The notes under the pieces: generated by a model
The model's database searches: none
Seen by the model: only the letters and a program-made list of their open reading frames with translations
What the model was told of the DNA's origin: nothing
Translations under genes and position numbers: made by a program
Source: Sphingomonas sp. TREG-RG-20F-R18-01
Lineage (GTDB): Bacteria > Pseudomonadota > Alphaproteobacteria > Sphingomonadales > Sphingomonadaceae
Length of the DNA: 64,000 bases
Reading direction: 5' to 3'
NCBI RefSeq assembly: GCF_022662475.1
Contig: NZ_JAKNQQ010000003.1
Location: forward strand, 1-64,000
Shown: piece after piece, positions 44,513 through 52,541 of the stretch
Numbering within the stretch: the stretch's first letter is position 1
How the letters are laid out: every line of letters starts with the position of its first letter

Positions 44513-44929
44513 ATGCTGGCGCAGATGATGGATCAGCTTGGCCAGTCGAACCCGCAAATGGCGATGCTCGTCCAGATGATGCAGGCGCGCACGGCGGCTG
44601 TGTCGAATGCCGTGGATACGCTGGATCGCGACACGACCGATGCCCTTGCCGTGCGCCTCGCGCGAACCGAGGAGCAACTCGCCGCGACGCGCGCGAATGC
44701 CGCTCGCATCCTCGCGTCGTATCGCGCCGCCAAACTCAGATTGGCCGATCTCGCGGCGGCGCTCGGCGCGTGCGGCTTGTGCTGGGGCGAAGACGGCGAA
44801 TGCCCGAGCTGCCGGGGACGCGGCCATATCGGCATGATCCGGCCGGATCAGGAGATTCGCGCACGGCTGCTCGGTCCGTCGCGGCAATCGACGCCCATAG
44901 CCGAGCATTCAACAGGGCCTAGAACGTGA
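44513..44929 (+). CDS. Hypothetical protein with Cys4 zinc-knuckle, possible 5' frameshift
   Basis: A 138-residue ORF. Methionine/glutamine-rich start (MLAQMMDQLGQSNPQMAMLV), a helical middle, then a DnaJ-like knuckle CGLCWGEDGECPSCRGRG. There is no good ribosome site before ATG 44513. An ATG at 44469 overlaps the previous stop (ATGCCTGA), and its frame reads MPEPFGLSGADT before running out. A single missing base near 44505 would join both into one sensible N-terminus, so the gene may start at 44469 with a frameshift or sequence error. Confidence 0.65.
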   Translation: MLAQMMDQLGQSNPQMAMLVQMMQARTAAVSNAVDTLDRDTTDALAVRLARTEEQLAATRANAARILASYRAAKLRLADLAAALGACGLCWGEDGECPSCRGRGHIGMIRPDQEIRARLLGPSRQSTPIAEHSTGPRT

Positions 44930-44941
44930 AAGGAGCCGTCA

Positions 44942-45535
44942 ATGTTTAACGAAACTGCGTTTGAGACGCTGGAAAGCTTCGGAGAATCCCTGGAGTCCAC
45001 CGAATGGAACGAGATGTTCGGCGAGAACCTCGAATCCGCCGAGTGGAGCCCGAAGCGGAACCAGCCGTTGCAACGGCCGAAGTTCGGCAATGCCGTCGCC
45101 AAGTCGGTTGCGAACGGTTATGCCACCAAGGCGGAATTGACGGCGACCGCCAACCGTCTGGATGCGCGCATCGCGGTGAACACCAAGGGCATCGCATCCC
45201 TCGAAAGCGGGCTCAAGAGTCTGGGCGCGGCCCACAACCGGCTCGAACATACTGTCAAAAAGGAGATCGAAGAGCGCAAGCAGGTCACCGATGGCCTGCG
45301 CCAGTCGATCGAAAACATGAAGATGGCCGTGATGCTGACACCGGTGATCAGCGCACCCAAGACCGTTCTGATGAACGGGGAGAAGGTCATGGTCGATAGC
45401 GGCGACAATTTCAGCACGCTCCTGCCGATGCTGCTCCTGAGCGGCAGTTTCGGTCCGCAACCGGCGGGGGGCACCGCCCAGTCCTCCAACGACATGATGA
45501 TGCCGCTGCTGATCCTTGCGATGGGTCGCAAGTGA
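44942..45535 (+). CDS. Hypothetical protein with acidic repeats and coiled coil
   Basis: A 197-residue protein. The N-terminus carries short degenerate acidic repeats (ESLESTEWNEMFGENLESAE). Residues ~60-125 form a heptad-type helix (LTATANRLDARIAVNTKGIA, LEHTVKKEIEERKQVTDGLR). A C-terminal hydrophobic Met/Leu-rich stretch follows (FSTLLPMLLLSGSFG). GGAG seven bases before ATG 44942 gives a firm start. No family was recognised. The coil suggests a scaffold or oligomer. Confidence 0.72.
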   Translation: MFNETAFETLESFGESLESTEWNEMFGENLESAEWSPKRNQPLQRPKFGNAVAKSVANGYATKAELTATANRLDARIAVNTKGIASLESGLKSLGAAHNRLEHTVKKEIEERKQVTDGLRQSIENMKMAVMLTPVISAPKTVLMNGEKVMVDSGDNFSTLLPMLLLSGSFGPQPAGGTAQSSNDMMMPLLILAMGRK

Positions 45536-45560
45536 TGCGCCATGCGGTTGGAGACGAGCC

Positions 45561-45989
45561 ATGAATCTCATGAATTTCGCGGTCGGTTACGCGCTTGCGG
45601 AGCGGTACGACCATATCGACAGTGACGATCGCGGGCGTGCGGCGATCGTTGCGGCGCTGATGCCGGAACCGTTCGTCGGCATCGTGACCGCCAAGACCAT
45701 GCTGGACCGGGCGGAAGACAACGCAAGCGTCGCGGCAGGCGTCGAGGGTACGGCGACCGTCTCCGACAAAAATGTCGGATGGCTGATCGCCGAGGGCGAG
45801 CAGGATGCGCATATCGAGGACGCGCGTCAGGACGCTTCGTCCGCGCTGAAGGTGGCCAACGCCGCCAACCAGTCCGCGCAGGACGCCTTGATGCTGCTGG
45901 GAACGTTACGGACGGACATCGATGGCCTGACCAAGGCCGTGGCAACACTGCAGGCGTCCCTGCAGGTTACCAAAACCCCGACCAAGTGA
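45561..45989 (+). CDS. Hypothetical helical protein
   Basis: A 142-residue protein, mostly predicted helical, with alanine-rich repeats near the C-terminus (ASSALKVANAANQSAQDALM). There is no signal peptide. ATG 45561 has GGAGA upstream. It directly precedes the protease gene (15 bases), so it may be a dedicated partner, inhibitor or chaperone of it; this is inferred from position only. Confidence 0.65.
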   Translation: MNLMNFAVGYALAERYDHIDSDDRGRAAIVAALMPEPFVGIVTAKTMLDRAEDNASVAAGVEGTATVSDKNVGWLIAEGEQDAHIEDARQDASSALKVANAANQSAQDALMLLGTLRTDIDGLTKAVATLQASLQVTKTPTK

Positions 45990-46004
45990 CGGGATGTTTC
46001 GCCG

Positions 46005-49000
46005 ATGGACCCTGCTCTCCAGGAACTGATCGGCGAAGGTGGGCCGAATGACGACGTCGCGGTCGTCGTTCGGCTCAAGTCCGGCGCCTTTCCGCCAACG
46101 GGGATGCGGATCGTGGCGCGCTTCGGCGAAATTTGCACGATCCGCGCCCGGCGCGCGCAGCTCGCCCATATCCGGGCTGACCCAGCGGTCGCGAGCATGA
46201 AGGCCCCGCGCGTGTACGCCGCCGAGCTCGACGAAATCGTCGATGAAGAAGTGTCCGAGGTCCTTGCCAGTGACATTCGCCGGCCAGACGGATTGGTCGA
46301 GACGGGCAAGAACGTCGTGCTGGCGGTACTCGACTGGGGGTGTGACTTCACCCATCCGGACTTCCGAAACGCCGACGGCACGACCCGCATCCGCGCGATC
46401 TGGGACCAGCGGGGACCTGTCGGCGGCGGTGCCAATCCTTATGGTTATGGTACGATTTATGATCGCGCCGCCATCGATCGGGCCTTGCATCGCGGCGATC
46501 CGTTCGGCGCGCTGGGCTATGCCTTCGCTCCCCAGCCGCAGCACGGGACGCACGTGCTCGGTATCGCTGCGGGCAATGGCCGGGGCGGCGGTCCGGCAGG
46601 CGTTGCCCCGGAGGCGGAGATCGTCTTTTGCCATCTCGGGGCCGGCGAGCAAGACCTCGGGAACTCCGTCGAATTGCTGGAAGCGCTGGACTTCGCGGTC
46701 AAGCAGGCCGGCGAACTGCCGCTCGCCATCAACACGAGCGTCGGGCGGCAGGCCGGGCCGCATGACGACTCGCTGCTGCTGCAACAGGCGATCGACTGGG
46801 TGCTGACGCATCGCCCCGGTACTGCCATCGCGCAGAGCACCGGCAATTATTTCTCGAGCCGCTGCCACATGGCCGGGCGGCTGCACGAGACCGAGCAGGA
46901 CATGCTGCCGTTCAGGGTCGAACGGCGCAGCGCGACTGACGTGGTGAGCGAGACCTGGTATCCCGGATCGGACGAGTTTCACGCGACGGTCGAAGGGCCG
47001 GCCGGTGCCGTGGCCGCGTGCAGCCGCGGGCACCATGCGCCGATCCGATTGGCCGACGGGACCGAGGCGGGGGTGCTGTATCATCGCGCGTTCGATCCCA
47101 ATAATGGCGATCATCTCATCAACCTTGTGCTCAAGGACAGGGCACCGCTCGGCGAGTGGCGCATCACCCTGACGGGGGTCGATGTCGTCGACGGGCGCTG
47201 GCACAGCTGGATCGAGCGGGACGCGGGCTGTCCATCCTGCCAGGTCCGGTTCCACGAGGATGCGGCCACCTCCAGCGGCACCACGGGCAGCATCTGCAAC
47301 GCGCTGCGGACCATCGCGGTCGGCGCGCACGATGCGCACGGCGGCAGCTTCTCGATCGGTCCGTTTTCCAGTGTCGGCCCGACGCGCGACGGACGCGCAA
47401 AACCGCTGCTGACGGCCCCGGGCGTCAAGGTGCTTTCCTGCCGGTCGTTCGACGGCCGCGACACAAGGCCAAGGTATATTTGCATGAGCGGCACCTCCAT
47501 GGCGTCGCCCCATGTCGCGGGTGCCCTTGCGCTCATGCTCCAGGCGGCGGGTCGACAGCCCATTGCAGCCATCCGGCGGACGTTGTTCGCCACCCTCGAT
47601 CACGCCGACGTGCGCGATCCGCGCGGTGGTTACGGGATGCTCGCGATCGAGCAGGCCGTCGTTGCCGCACGAACCCTTGCCGAGCCGACCGTACCCTCGC
47701 GCGCGACACGGCTCATCTCCAACCCGGACATGAGGACATCGACCATGGAACAGATCGACCGTCGCCCCCCGTCTCTCCCGGGCCTGACCGGCAGCGACGT
47801 GCTGATCGGCCGCGCGCTCGATCCCGCGGACAAGGGTGTGCAGGTCGTCGGATGGTGTGGTCGACGGCCGCTCCTGCCGGTCGACCGCGGGGATGTGATC
47901 ACCGATCGATCAGGGCAGCAGCCGGTGCTGGTCGGGGGGGCGCGGCTGTTCAGCCAGAAGGAATGTTCCGAGGCCGGCCTCGTCACCGAGGGGCCATGGC
48001 CCGGTCAGTATGTTCAGCTGCTCGACCCGGATGGCACCACGTCCCCCTTCGCGCGGCGCATTGCGGGACCCGATGGGTTGTTGCTGCAGGACATCGTGAT
48101 CGTTCGGCCCGTACCCGGTGCTGCAACCGCAGGCCCGCCGGGCAGAGAAACCTTCGAAGCCATCGAGCTGATGGAGGGCGATGCGCGCCCCGTGCTGCGG
48201 ACTGGATCCAGCGGCCCCTCGGTGATCGAGGCGCAGACGAAACTCAACGCCATTCACGACACGTTGCGGCAAGCCGGGCCAGGCCTCGACCGGTGCCCGC
48301 TGACGGTGGACGGGCTGTTCGGGCCGCGCACCCGGGCGGCCACGGTATCGTTTCAAAAACAGGTCTTTCCGTTCCAGCCCGGCGAATGGGACGGTGTGAT
48401 CGGCGCCCACACCTGGGCCAAGCTCGATGAACTGTCGCGGCCGGGCGGGGGGGCGGTCACACCGATCGTTCCCCAGAGCGCCACGATCGAGATCGTGCTG
48501 GATCCCACCGACAGCCACGCGCCGGGGGCGGGCGCGCCGGTTGCGACCGCCGTCATGCTCGGTTTGTGGAATAAGGCCTACGATCCATCCGGCGACATCC
48601 TCAACGGCGAAGCCGAAACGGACAATTTCATCGGCCTCGATTCACGGCGTTTCTACATTCGCGTGCGCGATCCGCAGGCGGTTGGCCCGACCGTCACCGT
48701 CCAGTGGAAGACCGTCGACGCTGCGGGGAGCGATTTCGACGCTCCCGCCTCGCAGGACCTGGAGTTGGCGGAAACATCGCCCGGTTCGAAGCTGTTCGTG
48801 TCAAAGGCGGTGATGCTCGTCGCGGATGAAACGGACGCCAACCAGAAGACGCACAGCGGGTTCGCGAGCGGCGCCGCGGCGGGCATCAGGTTCCGGGGGC
48901 AGTCCAACCACCGCCTGCGCAAGGCTGATCTCGATAGTTCGGTCCTGGCAACCTACGCCCGGAATATTCCGTTCCTGCCGATCTCGGTGACGATCCCGGT

Positions 49001-49757
49001 GTTCGAGCGATCGCCGGAGGCACGGTTGCGCCTCGACGTGCGCGTGGTCGTCTATCGCAGTCGGCTGTTTGGCATTGCCTTTCCGGTGCCCCACGTCTCG
49101 AGCGGTAAGATCGCGCGCTTCTTCCAACTTGCGAACGAACGATGGGCGCAGGTCGGCCTCCGGATCGTTCCGGCCGCGATCGAGGTGAGGGACCTGCCCG
49201 CAAGGTCCCAGGACGCCAACGGGCAGTATATCGGATCATTCACGAACGATCAGAATGCCAACGCCCGTGACGCGGAGGGCGCCGTGCTCGACGATCTGTT
49301 GCCCGGATCAGCCGACTCCACGTTGACGGCGATCTTTGTCGTCTCCGACAATGGCGCAAATGGCTATGCCGAGTTCGGGACCGGTACGCCCGTACCGATC
49401 GGCGAGCGCTTCTTCATCTTCGTAAACCCGCTGGTCGCCGAGAAGAACGACACGCTTGCGCACGAATTCCATCACTGCATCTTCAACCGCTTTGACGACA
49501 CCGTCGACGATGCGTTCTTTGCCTTCAACACCTTTCCACCGCAGTCGATCGCGCGCCGGCGCGGGATCACCGCGCCTGATCCGCGCATCTACCGCCGGAT
49601 CCCCGTGCGGCACACCGTCGACCCGAACCTCGATCCCCGCCGCGACAACGTCATCAACTGGGTGAAGCGGGTTCGCACGGCGCTCGAGCCGGCTGAGTCC
49701 GGTCCGACCCCGCCTGCCACTCCGACCACCGGAAACACCTTCGTGAGGAGCCTGTGA
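46005..49757 (+). CDS. Subtilisin-type (S8) protease with peptidoglycan-binding module and C-terminal HExxH domain
   Basis: A 1250-residue modular protein. Residues ~100-560 are a subtilisin domain: Asp110 (VLDWGCDFTHPDF), His180 (QHGTHVLGIAAG) and Ser498 (SGTSMASPHVAG). Residues ~730-815 hold a peptidoglycan-binding module (GLFGPRTRAATVSFQKQVFP, EWDGVIGAHTW). Residues ~1040-1250 contain LAHEFHHCIFNRFDD at 1151 on, a complete HExxH zinc motif. There is no signal peptide, although the module points to cell-wall targets. Two protease types in one chain is unusual. It overlaps the next gene by one base (TGATG). Confidence 0.85.
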   Translation: MDPALQELIGEGGPNDDVAVVVRLKSGAFPPTGMRIVARFGEICTIRARRAQLAHIRADPAVASMKAPRVYAAELDEIVDEEVSEVLASDIRRPDGLVETGKNVVLAVLDWGCDFTHPDFRNADGTTRIRAIWDQRGPVGGGANPYGYGTIYDRAAIDRALHRGDPFGALGYAFAPQPQHGTHVLGIAAGNGRGGGPAGVAPEAEIVFCHLGAGEQDLGNSVELLEALDFAVKQAGELPLAINTSVGRQAGPHDDSLLLQQAIDWVLTHRPGTAIAQSTGNYFSSRCHMAGRLHETEQDMLPFRVERRSATDVVSETWYPGSDEFHATVEGPAGAVAACSRGHHAPIRLADGTEAGVLYHRAFDPNNGDHLINLVLKDRAPLGEWRITLTGVDVVDGRWHSWIERDAGCPSCQVRFHEDAATSSGTTGSICNALRTIAVGAHDAHGGSFSIGPFSSVGPTRDGRAKPLLTAPGVKVLSCRSFDGRDTRPRYICMSGTSMASPHVAGALALMLQAAGRQPIAAIRRTLFATLDHADVRDPRGGYGMLAIEQAVVAARTLAEPTVPSRATRLISNPDMRTSTMEQIDRRPPSLPGLTGSDVLIGRALDPADKGVQVVGWCGRRPLLPVDRGDVITDRSGQQPVLVGGARLFSQKECSEAGLVTEGPWPGQYVQLLDPDGTTSPFARRIAGPDGLLLQDIVIVRPVPGAATAGPPGRETFEAIELMEGDARPVLRTGSSGPSVIEAQTKLNAIHDTLRQAGPGLDRCPLTVDGLFGPRTRAATVSFQKQVFPFQPGEWDGVIGAHTWAKLDELSRPGGGAVTPIVPQSATIEIVLDPTDSHAPGAGAPVATAVMLGLWNKAYDPSGDILNGEAETDNFIGLDSRRFYIRVRDPQAVGPTVTVQWKTVDAAGSDFDAPASQDLELAETSPGSKLFVSKAVMLVADETDANQKTHSGFASGAAAGIRFRGQSNHRLRKADLDSSVLATYARNIPFLPISVTIPVFERSPEARLRLDVRVVVYRSRLFGIAFPVPHVSSGKIARFFQLANERWAQVGLRIVPAAIEVRDLPARSQDANGQYIGSFTNDQNANARDAEGAVLDDLLPGSADSTLTAIFVVSDNGANGYAEFGTGTPVPIGERFFIFVNPLVAEKNDTLAHEFHHCIFNRFDDTVDDAFFAFNTFPPQSIARRRGITAPDPRIYRRIPVRHTVDPNLDPRRDNVINWVKRVRTALEPAESGPTPPATPTTGNTFVRSL

Positions 49758-50170
49758 TGTCGTCTCTCGAAACGCTTACCCCCGAACAGTGCGTCGATCT
49801 GATCGTCAGCGGCAATTTCACGGCGAGTGCGCTGGGACCCGGCTATCAGTTCGTACTCGACCGTGTCCGCGCGGATCCCGCGCGCTACCTTGCGATCTTC
49901 GAGCGTAAGTTTCTGGGGCCGGGGCAAGGCGGCAGCGCGCTGGTGACCCTGAACCCCGAGCATTTCCTGCGGCTGATCCGTGGCCAGTTGCCGGAGCGCG
50001 TGGCCCGGGTAGCACGACAACTGACGCGCGGCGCACGCGCGTTCGCGCACCAGCAGGTTCGCGACATTGCAGCGGTGGAGAGCGTCGCCGAGCAGGACGA
50101 GTTGCTCCGCCAGCGCCGCTTGCTCGCCTCGCGACACGCGGCCTTCAAAGATCTCGCTGGCGTGAAATAG
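49757..50170 (+). CDS. Hypothetical small helical protein between protease and phospholipase genes
   Basis: A 137-residue protein starting inside the protease stop (TGATG), so it is translationally coupled. It begins SLETLTPEQCVDLIVSGNFT and is arginine-rich and helical afterwards (LPERVARVARQLTRGARAFA). No family is recognised. Its position between the two wall-binding enzymes would suit an immunity protein or adaptor, but sequence alone does not show this. Confidence 0.68.
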   Translation: MSSLETLTPEQCVDLIVSGNFTASALGPGYQFVLDRVRADPARYLAIFERKFLGPGQGGSALVTLNPEHFLRLIRGQLPERVARVARQLTRGARAFAHQQVRDIAAVESVAEQDELLRQRRLLASRHAAFKDLAGVK

Positions 50171-50184
50171 ACGGGAGCCGTGCC

Positions 50185-52089
50185 ATGAACACCGCCCTGA
50201 CCGCCGGCGCCGACGCATTCGGTGCGCGCGAAAGCCTCGCTGCAAGCGGCCACCCCATGATCCGCCTGGGATCGCAGGGCGAAAGTGTCGGCGAGTGTCA
50301 GAGCAAGCTCAACCGGGTCGATGCCCGGCTCGTGGGGGATGCTGGCAGTGGGCTCGATAACTGCCCGCTTCGCGTCGACGCGATCTTCGGACCGCGCACG
50401 CGTGCGGCGGTCGTCTCGTTTCAGAAATTCGCCTTTCCGTTCCAGCCATCCGAATGGGACGGCGTCGTTGGTCCGCACACGTGGGGAGCGCTCGACGTCC
50501 ATGCCGCCACGAAACCGAAGGGGCAGATCGCGCCGTCCGCCCTGACCCCATCCCGCTGGGGTCCCTTGCTGGCGGCGGCCGCTTCTTCCGGCGTCGCCTT
50601 GCGGGACGGGAATGCCGTGCGCACCCTCATCGACGGGCGCGAGACGTTCGAGGAAATGGTGTCGGACATCCGGCTGGCGCAGGGTGAGGGCGACTACATC
50701 TACCTGCTCGGCTGGGACATCAGCGACGATTTCAACATGATCCCCGGGGATGCTGCGACCACGGTGCGCGCACTCCTCAGCGCGGCGTCCGCGCGGAACG
50801 TCCAGATCCGTGTGATCCTCTGGGCCAAGCCACCGGGCGCGAACTTTCTGACGGTTCGGTTCGTCAATACGCTGCCCAATGGCGCCGCCATTCGGGACGA
50901 CCTGACGGCCAACAATCATCCGATGTCCGAAATCGACCTCGTCAAGGAAATGGTGACGGGCGGGGTCGACGGCGCGGCGGCGGCCGTCCTGGCTGCGATT
51001 GCAGCACGCGATCCCGTAGCGTTGACCGGCGCGCATCACCAGAAGGTGTTGGTCATCAAGCGGGGCGAGACGCTGCTCGCATATTGTGGCGGTCTGGACA
51101 TCAACCGGAACAGGCTGGAGCCGGTCTCGCCATCGACCGGAGATCCGCAGCATGACGTGCATTGCCGGATTGTCGGCCCGGCAGCCTGGGACCTGTTGCA
51201 GACCTTCATCATGCGGTGGCGTCATCATCCGGACGGAGCCAAGCTGGACGCCGGGGCCAAGGGGCCGTTGCGGGGGGTAGGGGAACGGCTGCCGGCACCG
51301 ATCCCGACGCCGCCGGCCGTTGCCGACAAGGACGCACCGTTCGGCGGCGTGACCTCGGTCATGATCGGACGCACCTTCAATCCGGTCAGGTCGTTTCCCG
51401 GTGCACCCCCCGTCCTGAAAGAGCGGGACATCCAGAAACTCGTTCTGGCCGGCATCCGGAACGCCCAGCGGTTCCTCTATATCGAGGACCAGTATCTCAT
51501 CGACCTGGACGTCGCCGATACCATCAATCGCGTCCTCCCGCAGATTGCGCATGTCACCGTCCTGATCCCCGGTAACGCCATCACAGAGCCGACCTTCATG
51601 ACCGAATATCGGCGTGACTTCATGGAAAGAGCACTGCGGGGCTTGGTGCAAGCCGATGCGGCCAAGCTCCGGGTCTTCCAGCTATCGCGGAGTCAAACCG
51701 TGCCGACGTTCGGACCGCATTGTTACGTTCATGCCAAGACGTGGGTCATCGACGATGAACTGGCGATCATCGGCTCTGCCAATTGCAACCGGCGCGGATA
51801 TCAGCATGATAGCGAAGTCGACGCGTTCATGTTCGGCACCACGGCCGGCCGTGGGGCTGTCAACAGCCTGGCGCAGGCCTATCGCATTCGACTTTGGCGC
51901 GAGCATCTGGGGCTGCCGGCCACGGCACTGGTTGATGGCGTCAAGAACGCGGACAACTGGCTGAAAGGGATAAGGCCCGCGACGGCGCGCGTGATCGAAT
52001 TCGATCACCGCCTTCCGGCAACGAAGTGGCAGGCGGTGCGCGACAAGGCGGCCGAGGCGTTGCGAAAGTTTATCGATCCGGTGCCCTGA
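50185..52089 (+). CDS. Phospholipase D-fold protein with N-terminal peptidoglycan-binding module
   Basis: A 634-residue protein. Residues ~25-105 hold a peptidoglycan-binding module (IFGPRTRAAVVSFQKFAFPF, EWDGVVGPHTW) nearly identical to the one in the upstream protease. Residues ~140-600 are a PLD-type double domain. The first HKD half is AHHQKVLVIK (His285, Lys287), the second HAKTWVIDDELAIIGSANCN (His516, Lys518, Asp523). It should hydrolyse phosphodiesters: phospholipid, nucleic acid or wall polymer. It has no signal peptide. It is the last gene of the operon. Confidence 0.87.
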   Translation: MNTALTAGADAFGARESLAASGHPMIRLGSQGESVGECQSKLNRVDARLVGDAGSGLDNCPLRVDAIFGPRTRAAVVSFQKFAFPFQPSEWDGVVGPHTWGALDVHAATKPKGQIAPSALTPSRWGPLLAAAASSGVALRDGNAVRTLIDGRETFEEMVSDIRLAQGEGDYIYLLGWDISDDFNMIPGDAATTVRALLSAASARNVQIRVILWAKPPGANFLTVRFVNTLPNGAAIRDDLTANNHPMSEIDLVKEMVTGGVDGAAAAVLAAIAARDPVALTGAHHQKVLVIKRGETLLAYCGGLDINRNRLEPVSPSTGDPQHDVHCRIVGPAAWDLLQTFIMRWRHHPDGAKLDAGAKGPLRGVGERLPAPIPTPPAVADKDAPFGGVTSVMIGRTFNPVRSFPGAPPVLKERDIQKLVLAGIRNAQRFLYIEDQYLIDLDVADTINRVLPQIAHVTVLIPGNAITEPTFMTEYRRDFMERALRGLVQADAAKLRVFQLSRSQTVPTFGPHCYVHAKTWVIDDELAIIGSANCNRRGYQHDSEVDAFMFGTTAGRGAVNSLAQAYRIRLWREHLGLPATALVDGVKNADNWLKGIRPATARVIEFDHRLPATKWQAVRDKAAEALRKFIDPVP

Positions 52090-52541
52090 CCCGGACCGTC
52101 CAGGGTTTGGAACCGTTCGAAACCAGCGTGATGCAGATCGGATTCAGGCCCGTGGCCCAGGAGCGGCGATGCGGCATTCGAGCTCCGGTGGCAATCGAGG
52201 CGCCTCCTATTCTTGGCCCGGCGCCGAGCTTGGATCGTACGGCGAACCGTGAAGCGTCGGCTTGCCCGGATCTCGTTAAGCGCTGCATCCGGCTATCGTC
52301 TCAACGGATCCGAGCGGCGACGCTTGGCGCGCCACGTCCCGCGTAAGCCCCCCGCCGTAGAACGCGCGATGCGGTGCCGTAATCTGCCCGACTGGACCTC
52401 GCGAACGTGCGATGGCGCACCAGTAAAAGCACAGTTGTAATTTGAACATGCTACCGCTAACAAAAATCGACATCAGTGCCATGATAAGGTGCGTTGGCGG
52501 AAGTGCGGTGCCCTGGGGCGCGCTGCACAAGGGGAGGGTAT
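52090..52541. other. Intergenic region before the carbohydrate locus
   Basis: 452 bases with no supported gene. The last ~110 bases are AT-richer, carry the LacI-type dyad at 52449-52462 and lead to the strong ribosome site GGGGAGGG before ATG 52542. Confidence 0.5.
52449..52462. promoter_or_regulatory. Candidate LacI/GalR-type operator
   Basis: TGCTACCGCTAACA, a 14-base imperfect dyad (10 of 14 symmetric) resembling the TGGTAGCGCTACCA-like operators in front of TonB receptor/sugar loci. No LacI gene lies in the window. Confidence 0.4.

Noticed and set aside
43210..52089. Extracellular contractile injection system or phage tail locus
   Set aside because: No sheath, tube, baseplate, spike or AAA-ATPase gene is present. 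Only the protease and PLD proteins have known domains.
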